From CAVXDY01 sp963760715 (GTDB taxonomy: Bacteria; Actinomycetota; Thermoleophilia; Miltoncostaeales; Miltoncostaeaceae): a stretch of DNA of 64,000 bases. Both the position numbers and the translations under genes were made by a program. The stretch lies in NCBI GenBank assembly GCA_963760715.1, contig CAVXDY010000007.1, positions 372,001 to 436,000 of the forward strand, read 5' to 3'. The notes beneath the pieces are model-generated. The model saw only the letters and a list, made by a program, of their open reading frames with translations, searched no databases and was not told where the DNA came from. Positions 53,082 to 64,000 of the stretch are shown here, one piece after another. The number at the start of each line of letters is the position of its first letter. Position 1 is the stretch's first letter.

Positions 53082-53118
53082 CCCGGCGCGTGAGCTCGGT
53101 CGGAGCTCACGGGCCGGG
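53082..53118 (+). promoter_or_regulatory. strong RNA hairpin between rpoB and rpoC
   Basis: CCCGGC-G-CGTGAGCTC, loop GGTCG, GAGCTCACG-G-GCCGGG: 15 base pairs broken by one G-G mismatch, 14 bases after the rpoB stop. No U-tract. It may be an attenuator, a processing site or a means of setting the rpoB:rpoC ratio. Confidence 0.6.
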
Positions 53119-53190
53119 CCGCCGCGATGGACAGGCGGAGTCACGCCGGCCGGCGCAGACGCGTGCGGCAGCGGCAATCGAGAAAGGCGC

Positions 53191-57732
<4,542 letters not shown>

Positions 57733-57761
57733 TCCCCCCTCGCTGAGGACCGGATGGAATG

Positions 57762-57787
57762 CGAAGGCCCGCGCGAGCGGGCCTTCG
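57762..57787. terminator. bidirectional terminator between rpoC and the MepA-like gene
   Basis: CGAAGGCCCGC / GCGGGCCTTCG, an 11-bp perfect stem closed by a GCGA tetraloop, 29 bases after the rpoC stop and 24 bases beyond the stop of the convergent gene. A short TCGTTC follows on the plus strand. Confidence 0.8.
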
Positions 57788-57811
57788 TCGTTCACGGCCC
57801 GGAGGGACCTC

Positions 57812-58657
57812 TCAGTTGGCCGTCCCGTCCGGGTCGGGGAATCGCGCGTGCAGGTGGTCGTCGTGGCCCGGCCAGTCCATGACGATGCCGCTGGGGCCGG
57901 TCAGATCCAGGTTCGGGCCCTTCAGCACGAGGACCGCCCCCCGGGCCACCAGACGGTCGACCACGGCCTGGGTCAGGGCCCGGTCGTAGGTGCTCGGGTC
58001 GGCGGCCGCCTCCCGGCCGTCGCTCCGGACCAGCCGGATGTCCACGTCGAGGCCGTTCTCGTGCGAGGCGTGTCCCACGACCGGGCCGGTGAAGGGGCCG
58101 CCGTGCTCCTGGGCCAGATCGCCGATGCCGAGCCGCGGCCGCCTGGGGTGGGTCTGCGCCCACCACTCGCCGAGATCGATCACCTGATGCACCAGGGCGG
58201 CCGTCCCCCACGTGCGGCCCTCGCCGCCCGGGGGCTCCTGGGTGGCGGGGTTGTAGGTGTAGAAGCCCGGGCCCTCGGACGGGAGCCGGACGCCTCCCTC
58301 GAGGCTTCCCGCGTTCGGGGTGCCGTGGGCGATGCTCTCGTGCCACACCACCCGGGGCCGCACGTCGCGGCGCTCCGCGGGCGCCGGGGGCGGAGGGGCC
58401 GGCGCCCGGCTGGGCGCGGGATCCGGCGCGGGCGCCGGGGCCGGGACGGGCGAGGACGCCGCCTGGGCCGAGCTCGCGCCCACCGGGCCGTTCTCCATCG
58501 CCGCCAGCGGCACCAGCGCGGCCACCACGCCGAGCAGGGTCACCCACGCCCAGGGGGGCCGTCCGCGCCGGCGGACCGGGCGCCGCGCCACCGATGCCGC
58601 GCATGCCGGGCAGCAGGCGAGAGCCTCACGACGACCGCGATGACGGCGCTGCACCAT
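57812..58657 (-). CDS. MepA-like murein endopeptidase (LAS/M15-M74 metallopeptidase), membrane-anchored
   Basis: 281 residues from ATG 58657. A basic N-terminus with a CCPAC motif precedes one membrane helix (about 35-55), a long Pro/Ala stalk (about 65-100) and the peptidase domain. LAS-type zinc ligands are visible: HENGLDVDIRL supplies His and Asp, and DDHLHARF the late HxH. Penicillin-insensitive MepA enzymes cut D-Ala-meso-DAP cross-links in peptidoglycan. The actinobacterial version is anchored with its domain outside. The terminator separates it from rpoC. Confidence 0.8.
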   Translation of the reverse strand: MVQRRHRGRREALACCPACAASVARRPVRRRGRPPWAWVTLLGVVAALVPLAAMENGPVGASSAQAASSPVPAPAPAPDPAPSRAPAPPPPAPAERRDVRPRVVWHESIAHGTPNAGSLEGGVRLPSEGPGFYTYNPATQEPPGGEGRTWGTAALVHQVIDLGEWWAQTHPRRPRLGIGDLAQEHGGPFTGPVVGHASHENGLDVDIRLVRSDGREAAADPSTYDRALTQAVVDRLVARGAVLVLKGPNLDLTGPSGIVMDWPGHDDHLHARFPDPDGTAN

Positions 58658-58758
58658 GCCGACGACGGTACCAAGGCGGTCTCGCGCGGCGTGAAATCCC
58701 CGTTGTAGAAAGGGGTTCACGATGACCCCCCCGACGCTGCGGCAGTGCCGCCGGGCTC

Positions 58759-58764
58759 TACCCT
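58759..58764 (+). promoter_or_regulatory. putative -10 box of the 58771 gene (leaderless)
   Basis: TACCCT 6 bases before ATG 58771 with no ribosome site. CTGCGG at 58737-58742 could serve as -35 with a 16-base spacer; the same CTGCGG stands at the -35 position of rpsL. Confidence 0.45.
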
Positions 58765-58770
58765 GCGTCC

Positions 58771-59550
58771 ATGCTCCGCCGCCTCGTCTCCCGGCCCTGG
58801 CTCGCGGCCGTCGGGCTCGTCCTCCTCGTGCTGGTGGGCGCGGGGGTCTGGGCCTGGCACCAGGCGCGGTCGAGCTCGCCGGTGAGCGAGGCCGCGGCCG
58901 TCGCGGCGTTCCGCGAGGGCGGTGGCGAGTCGGGCGGATCGGAGGCCCCGGGGATCCCCCGCCCCGGCGTCTACACGTACGACCAGAGCGGATCGGAGCG
59001 GGGCGGAGCGGGGCCCGTGTCGATCTCGCGCGACCTGCCCGGCAACGCGCGCTACGTCGTGACCAGGGTCGCGGGCGGCTACGCGGAGGAGCTCGACATC
59101 AGCCAGGAGCACATCGAGGGCCTTCGCCTGCGGGTGGCGGCGGACGGCGGGTCGCACGCCGTCTCGCGGCGCACCGAGGTCGACTTCCTGGGCGTCGGCC
59201 GCGACGACCGGCGCGACCTGCGCCCGCCGCCGGTGCACCTGCCCCACGCCCTGCCGGTGGGCCGCGGGTGGTCGGGCCGGTACATGGCCGGGGAGCTGCC
59301 GGTCTCGTTCCACAGCCGGGTGCTGAGGCGTGAGGCCGTCGAGATCGAGGGGCGGCGGATCCCCTGCGTGGTGGTGCGCACGGTCGGGGACACCGGCGGC
59401 GCCCACCCGGGCACGCGCACCGACACCCGCTGGTGGTCGCCGGCCCTCGCGCTGCCCCTGCGGTGGACCATCGACATGCGCATCCGGGGCGTCGTCACGC
59501 TCGACACCCACGCCGACCTGACCCTGGAGAGCCTCACGCCGCGGACCTGA
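58771..59550 (+). CDS. membrane-anchored hypothetical protein
   Basis: 259 residues. An N-terminal membrane helix (about 10-29) is followed by an extracellular beta-rich domain: PRPGVYTYDQSGSE, LPGNARYVVTRVAGG, GRGWSGRYMAGELPV and a final VTLDTHADLTLESL. The all-beta, lipocalin- or LolA-like alternation of strands is suggestive only. No family is recognised. It sits alone between the MepA-like gene and rpsL. Confidence 0.7.
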   Translation: MLRRLVSRPWLAAVGLVLLVLVGAGVWAWHQARSSSPVSEAAAVAAFREGGGESGGSEAPGIPRPGVYTYDQSGSERGGAGPVSISRDLPGNARYVVTRVAGGYAEELDISQEHIEGLRLRVAADGGSHAVSRRTEVDFLGVGRDDRRDLRPPPVHLPHALPVGRGWSGRYMAGELPVSFHSRVLRREAVEIEGRRIPCVVVRTVGDTGGAHPGTRTDTRWWSPALALPLRWTIDMRIRGVVTLDTHADLTLESLTPRT

Positions 59551-59593
59551 TCCGGCCGGGCGCGCCGGCACTGCGGACCCCTGCAGGCCGTGC

Positions 59594-59599
59594 TACCTT
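59594..59599 (+). promoter_or_regulatory. putative -10 box of the rpsL-rpsG-fusA operon
   Basis: TACCTT within GTGCTACCTTT, 53 bases before the rpsL start, with CTGCGG at 59571-59576 as possible -35 (17-base spacer). Confidence 0.5.
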
Positions 59600-59651
59600 T
59601 CCCCAGCGCCGCCCGTGAGGGCGGCTCCGTCGTGACCGGACAAAGGCGACA

Positions 59652-60023
59652 GTGCCGACGATCAACCAGCTGGTCCGCAAGGGCCGCAAGCCCAAGTTCA
59701 CCAAGGTGTCCACGCCCGCGCTGCGCGGCGCGCCGCAGAAGCGCGGCGTCTGCACGCGCGTCTACACCACCACACCGAAGAAGCCGAACTCGGCCCTTCG
59801 GAAGGTGGCGCGCGTGCGGCTCACCAACCAGATGGAGATCACCTCCTACATCCCGGGGGAGGGGCACAACCTCCAGGAGCACTCGGTCGTGCTCGTTCGC
59901 GGCGGCCGTGTGAAGGACCTTCCGGGCGTTCGCTACAAGGTGATCCGAGCGGCCCTCGACGCCGCGGGCGTCGCCGACCGGCGGAAGGCTCGTTCCAAGT
60001 ACGGCGCGAAGACGCCGAAGTAG
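59652..60023 (+). CDS. rpsL: 30S ribosomal protein S12
   Basis: 123 residues, GTG start. It begins PTINQLVRKGRK and contains TPKKPNSALRKVARVRL and GRVKDLPGVRYK, the loops lining the decoding centre. Both conserved lysines are wild type. Its stop shares one base with the rpsG start (TAGTG). Confidence 0.98.
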   Translation: MPTINQLVRKGRKPKFTKVSTPALRGAPQKRGVCTRVYTTTPKKPNSALRKVARVRLTNQMEITSYIPGEGHNLQEHSVVLVRGGRVKDLPGVRYKVIRAALDAAGVADRRKARSKYGAKTPK

Positions 60024-60493
60024 TGCCCCGCCGAGCCGTCGTCACCCGTCGTCCGCTCGACCCGGACCCGGTCTACACCAGCACGCTGGTCACCCAGGTG
60101 GTCAGCCGCGTCCTCAAGGACGGCAAGAAGTCCACCGCCGAGGGCGTCGTCTACGGCGCGCTCGAGCGTATCCGTGACCGCACCGGGCGCGACCCCGTCG
60201 CGGTGATGGAGGAGGCGGTGCGCAACGTCACCCCCGCGCTCGAGGTGAAGTCACGGCGGGTGGGTGGCGCCACCTACCAGGTGCCGATCGAGGTGCCGCC
60301 CCGCCGCGGGCGCACGCTCGCCATCCGCTGGATCGTCCGGTTCGCGCGGGAGCGGCGGGAGAAGCAGATGAGCGAGCGGCTCGCGAACGAGCTCCTGGAC
60401 GCGCTCGGCTCGCAGGGGGGCGCCTTCAAGCGGAAGGACGACCTCTACCGCATGGCCCAGGCGAACAAGGCGTTCGCGCACTACCGCTGGTAG
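60023..60493 (+). CDS. rpsG: 30S ribosomal protein S7
   Basis: 156 residues, GTG start overlapping the rpsL stop by one base. It begins PRRAVVTRRPLDPDPVY, with the rRNA-binding VGGATYQVPIEVPPRRG region and C-terminal NKAFAHYRW. S7 nucleates assembly of the 30S head. A small GC hairpin (60498-60513) follows in the rpsG-fusA gap. Confidence 0.98.
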   Translation: MPRRAVVTRRPLDPDPVYTSTLVTQVVSRVLKDGKKSTAEGVVYGALERIRDRTGRDPVAVMEEAVRNVTPALEVKSRRVGGATYQVPIEVPPRRGRTLAIRWIVRFARERREKQMSERLANELLDALGSQGGAFKRKDDLYRMAQANKAFAHYRW

Positions 60494-60497
60494 GGAT

Positions 60498-60513
60498 CCC
60501 GCCCTCGGGCGGG
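60498..60513 (+). promoter_or_regulatory. small hairpin in the rpsG-fusA gap
   Basis: CCCGCC-CTCG-GGCGGG, a 6-bp stem with a tetraloop directly after the rpsG stop. Possible processing or partial attenuation site. Confidence 0.35.
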
Positions 60514-60585
60514 GGTAGGTGGGCGAGGGACGAATGGCGCGAGGCCGAGTGGCCACGCGATGACGAACGGATGAGGTGAGTGGGC

Positions 60586-62680
60586 GTGACGACCACGGCG
60601 AAGAATGTCTCTCTCGAGAAGACCCGCAACATCGGCATCATGGCCCACATCGATGCCGGCAAGACCACGACCACCGAGCGGATCCTCTACTACACCGGTC
60701 GCACGCACCGGATCGGCGAGGTCCACGACGGCGCGGCCACGATGGACTGGATGGCGCAGGAGCAGGAGCGCGGCATCACCATCACGAGCGCCGCGACGAC
60801 GTGCTTCTGGCGCGATCACCGCATCAACATCATCGACACCCCGGGTCACGTCGACTTCACGATCGAGGTGGAGCGCAGCCTGAGGGTGCTCGACGGCGCC
60901 GTCGCCGTGTTCGACTCCGTCGCCGGCGTGGAGCCCCAGAGCGAGACCGTCTGGCGCCAGGCCGACCGTTACGGCGTGCCGCGGATCGCCTACGTCAACA
61001 AGATGGACCGCATCGGCGCCGACTTCGCGAAGGCCGTCAAGACGATGGTCGACCGCCTCGGCACCCGGGCGATCCCGATCCAGCTGCCGATCGGCGAGGA
61101 GTCCGACTTCCGCGGGATCATCGACCTGATCGGGATGAAGGCGATCGTCTACAAGGACGACCTCGGCACCGAGTTCGACGTCACCGAGATCCCCGAGGAG
61201 CTCCGCGCCGCCGCCGATGCGGCCCGCGAGGAGCTCGTCTCGGTCGCCTCCGAGCACGACGACGAGCTCGCCGACGCGTACCTCGAGGGCCGGGAGATCG
61301 ACAAGGACCGGTTGGTCGCGGCCATCCGCGCGGCGGTGCTGAGCATCTCCATGACGCCGGTGCTGTGCGGGTCGTCCTTCAAGAACAAGGGCGTCCAGCC
61401 CCTGCTCGACGCCGTCATCGACCTGCTGCCCTCACCGCTCGACGTGCTGCCCGCCGTCGGGCTGGTGCCGGGGACCGCGGACGAGATCACCCGCGAGGCC
61501 GACCCGAACGCCCCCTTCTCGGCGTTGGCGTTCAAGGTCATGAGCGACCCCTACGTGGGCCGCCTGACCTACCTCCGGGTCTACTCCGGCACGATCTCCA
61601 CCGGCGCGGCCGTCATGAACGCCACCAAGGACCGCAAGGAGCGGGTCGGCCGGCTCCTGATGATGCACGCGAACCACCGCGAGGACGTCGACAGCGTCAC
61701 GGCGGGCGACATCGTCGCGGCCGTGGGCCTCAAGTTCGACGACCACCGGCGACACGCTCACCGACCCCGCCGAGCCGGTGATCCTCGAGCGGATGACGTT
61801 CCCGGAGCCGGTCATCGGCCTCGCGATCGAGCCCAAGACCAAGCAGGACCAGGAGAAGCTCGGGCAGGCCCTGACACGGCTGTCCGACGAGGACCCCACC
61901 TTCCGCGTGCGCACCGACGAGGAGACCGGGCAGACCGTCATCTCCGGCATGGGCGAGCTGCACCTCGAGATCATCGTGGACCGCCTCATGCGCGAGTTCG
62001 GCGTCGACGCCAACGTGGGCGCACCCCAGGTCGCCTACCGCGAGACCATCCGCAAGAAGGTCGAGAAGATCGAGGGCCGCTTCGTCCGCCAGACCGGTGG
62101 CCGCGGCCAGTTCGGCCACGTCTACCTGACGGTCGAGCCCAACAAGAACGGCGGCTACGAGTTCGAGAGCAAGATCGTGGGCGGCAGCATCCCGCGGGAG
62201 TACATCCCCGCGGTGGACCAGGGCGTGCGCGAGGCCATGGAGGGCGGCGTGGTCGCCGGCTATCCGCTCGTGGACGTGAAGGTCCAGCTGGTGGACGGCT
62301 CCTACCACGAGGTCGACTCCTCGGAGATCGCGTTCAAGATCGCCGGATCGATGGCCTTCAAGGAGGCCGTCCGGCGCGCCTCCCCGACGCTGCTCGAGCC
62401 CGTGATGGCCGTCGAGGTCGTCGTGCCGAAGGACTTCGTCGGGAGCGTCGTGGGCGATCTCAGCCAGCGCCGCGGCCGCATCGGCGGCATGGAGACCCGC
62501 GGCGCCACCACCGAGGTCGTCACCGCCCAGGTGCCGCTGTCGGAGATGTTCGGCTACGCCACCTCGGTCCGGTCGGCGACCCAGGGCCGCGCCACCTTCA
62601 CGATGCAGTTCGACTCCTACCAGGAGGTCCCGGCCTCCATCGCCGAGGAGATCAAGCAGCGGGTGGGCGCCGCCGCTTAG
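60586..62680 (+). CDS. fusA: elongation factor G, interrupted by a +1 frame break
   Basis: Start at GTG 60586, 6 bases after GAGGTGA (the GTG at 60580 is too close). All five EF-G domains are present: P-loop AHIDAGKTT (20-28), DTPGHVDF, NKMDRIG, then domains II-V. At 61738 one extra base breaks the frame. Before it the protein reads DIVAAVGLKF; skipping one G gives TTTGDTLTDPAEPVILERMTF, shown here as the expected EF-G continuation. The second frame is intact to TAG 62680, total about 697 residues. The gene is essential, so a sequence error is the likeliest reason. The stop codon lies exactly at the left end of an inverted-repeat element. Confidence 0.93.
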
Positions 62681-62840
62681 TGTCCTGAGTCACTAATTAC
62701 GTGGCAGTTCCCGGCTGCATCTCATCGCGATACAGCGTCCTCGACTCCCACAATATTCCCGATATTGCGGGAGATCTGCGTCCTTGTCTCGCGGGAGATT
62801 CGCTCGGGAACTGCATACGAACTAGCGACTCACGACACTA
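62678..62840. mobile_element. MITE-like inverted-repeat element between fusA and metX
   Basis: Terminal inverted repeats of about 36 bases: left GTGTCCTGAGTCACTA... to GCAGTTCCCG, and the complement of the right end reads GTGTCGTGAGTCGCTA... to GCAGTTCCCG, with about 6 differences. TA dinucleotides flank it on both sides (62678-62679 and 62839-62840), as for TA-targeting IS630/Tc1-mariner-type elements. The centre holds a second hairpin, CTCCC-a-CAATAT / ATATTG-c-GGGAG (62745-62773). At about 160 bases it has no coding capacity and would need a transposase elsewhere. Its AT content is above that of the neighbours. Confidence 0.82.
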
Positions 62841-62844
62841 GGCT
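62839..62844 (+). promoter_or_regulatory. putative -10 box of metX at the element junction
   Basis: TAGGCT, 6 bases before ATG 62851, consisting of the right-hand target TA plus flanking GGCT. It matches the leaderless TANNNT pattern of the window. Confidence 0.35.
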
Positions 62845-62850
62845 ATCCCC

Positions 62851-64000
62851 ATGAGCATCGCCTCCGGGATCGGGCTCGTCGAGACCCGGCGGGTCGTGCT
62901 CTTCACGCAGGACACCCCGCTGCGGCTCGAGTCCGGCGCGGCCCTGGCGCCGGTCGAGGTGGCCTACGAGACCTACGGCCGCCTCGACGCGGACCGGTCC
63001 AACGCGGTCTACATCTGCCACGCCCTCACCGGCGACGCCCACGCCGCGGGGCACCACGGAGACCCGGCGCGCCCGGGCTGGTGGGACACCATCATCGGCC
63101 CCGGCAAGCCGGTCAACACCGACCGCTACTTCGTCGTGTGCCCCAACCTCCTCGGCGGCTGCCGCGGCACCACGGGCCCGTCGTCGATCGACCCGGCCAC
63201 CGGCCACCCCTACGGGCTGCGGTTCCCGCTCTTCACGGTGCGCGACCTGGTGAGCGTGCACCGCGCGCTCGCCCGCCACCTCGGCATCGAGCGCTTCGCC
63301 ACGGCCATGGGCGGCTCGCTCGGGGGGATGCAGGCGCTGCAGTGGGCCATCGACGCGCCCGACGAGCTCGACTCGGCCATCCTGGTCTGCGCCTCGGCCC
63401 GGCTCTCGGCGCAGAACATCGCCTTCTCGGCCGTCGCCCGCCAGGCGATCATGAGCGATCCGGACTTCCGCGGCGGCGACTACCAGGACGCCGGGGTCCG
63501 CCCGGACCGCGGCCTCGCCGTGGCCCGGATGATGGCCCACATCACCTACCTGTCGCAGGAGTCCATGCGCCGGCGCTTCGGGCGCCGCCTGCAGAACGGC
63601 GACGTGCCGGCGTTCGGGTTCGACGTCAACTTCCAGGTCGAGAGCTACCTGCAGCATCAGGGCGAGAGCTTCCTGAAGCGCTTCGACGCCAACAGCTACC
63701 TCTACCTGACCCGGGTGATGGACTACTTCGACCCCTTCGCGGACGCGACGGCCCTGGCCGCCGCGCTCGCCGGCTCGCCCCCGCGGTTCCTGGTCGTCTC
63801 GTTCGACACGGACTGGCGCTTCGACACCGAGCACTCGCTCGACATCGTCCGGACGCTGGCGGCGCATGGCGTGCCCGTCTCCTTCCGGGAGATCCCCTCG
63901 CCCCACGGCCACGACTCCTTCCTGCTGACCGTGCCGGAGTACCACCGCACGGTGGCCGCGTTCCTCGATCGCGTGCGCGACGGGGGCGCGACGCCCGCCG
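62851..64000 (+). CDS. metX: homoserine O-acetyltransferase MetX, 3' end missing
   Basis: At least 383 residues, open to the window end. The alpha/beta hydrolase-fold acyltransferase has the family loop NLLGGCRGTTGPSSIDP, nucleophile S156 in GGSLGGMQALQW, D321 in SFDTDWRF and H354 in PHGHDSFLL, so the whole triad is present and little of the gene is missing. MetX acetylates homoserine with acetyl-CoA in methionine synthesis; acyl preference (acetyl or succinyl) is inferred from the family. Removing the upstream element would put its ATG about 10 bases after fusA. Confidence 0.93.
   Translation, partial: MSIASGIGLVETRRVVLFTQDTPLRLESGAALAPVEVAYETYGRLDADRSNAVYICHALTGDAHAAGHHGDPARPGWWDTIIGPGKPVNTDRYFVVCPNLLGGCRGTTGPSSIDPATGHPYGLRFPLFTVRDLVSVHRALARHLGIERFATAMGGSLGGMQALQWAIDAPDELDSAILVCASARLSAQNIAFSAVARQAIMSDPDFRGGDYQDAGVRPDRGLAVARMMAHITYLSQESMRRRFGRRLQNGDVPAFGFDVNFQVESYLQHQGESFLKRFDANSYLYLTRVMDYFDPFADATALAAALAGSPPRFLVVSFDTDWRFDTEHSLDIVRTLAAHGVPVSFREIPSPHGHDSFLLTVPEYHRTVAAFLDRVRDGGATPA

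Noticed and set aside
61725..61760. Programmed ribosomal frameshift in fusA
   Set aside because: There is no slippery heptamer or nearby stop codon, and EF-G genes are not known to use recoding; a single-base error explains it better.
62681..62850. SAM or other methionine-related riboswitch before metX
   Set aside because: The whole region is accounted for by the inverted-repeat element; no aptamer-like core is visible.

Overview
The window is about 64 kb of very GC-rich, gene-dense DNA from an actinobacterium. The order rpmG, tRNA-Trp, secE, nusG, rplK, rplA, rplJ, rplL, then rpoB, rpoC, rpsL, rpsG, fusA is conserved in Gram-positive bacteria. A Form II CO-dehydrogenase-like cluster, many small secreted Ig/fibronectin-like proteins and start codons lying only 6-9 nt behind a TANNNT box all fit a deep-branching actinobacterial class such as Thermoleophilia. 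That placement is inference from gene content; no 16S gene is present. No gap between genes exceeds about 300 bases; the largest is the region before rpoB (49048-49305).

Layout. 1-9.5 kb: a truncated HAMP/SpoIIE-type phosphatase, a heavily frameshifted secreted beta-propeller pseudogene, an adenosine-deaminase-like protein, a BolA/CGFS-glutaredoxin pair, a secreted cupredoxin, a YyaL-type thioredoxin-domain protein, a J-domain protein and a GT2 glycosyltransferase. 9.5-27.4 kb is a molybdenum-enzyme island: a MocA-type cytidylyltransferase, coxE/coxD, xdhC, coxG-coxS-coxL-coxM, moaA, mobA, moeA, fdhD, a formate-dehydrogenase-like enzyme and a HAD hydrolase. It is interrupted at 18.7-21.9 kb by two tandem secreted-protein copies and a SnoaL/TetR pair with a clear operator. 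27.4-39 kb is mixed: a HicA-like ORF, glyoxalase, TAP-like hydrolase, MFS transporter, Lon, Hsp20, a secreted beta-propeller protein, an acyl-CoA ligase and small unknowns.

39-64 kb is the transcription/translation block. After rplL it is interrupted by two tandem unusual subtilases, an HtrA protease, a DUF4389 membrane protein and small unknowns, and after rpoC by a MepA-like peptidase and a membrane-anchored unknown. A 161-bp inverted-repeat element (MITE-like) sits exactly at the fusA stop codon, separating fusA from metX, which runs off the window end.

How the genes work together. The island encodes both dinucleotide-forming enzymes that its two enzyme types should need: a MocA-type protein (MCD cofactor, CoxL/xanthine-oxidase family) and MobA (bis-MGD, formate-dehydrogenase family). 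It also holds general Moco genes (moaA, moeA) and system-specific maturation factors (XdhC, CoxD/CoxE, FdhD). The CoxL motif is AYRGAGR (Form II), so CO oxidation should not be assumed.

Caveat. Single-base frame breaks occur in fusA (which must be functional), in two secreted-protein genes and probably in the HicA-like ORF. Some may be assembly indels rather than true mutations.
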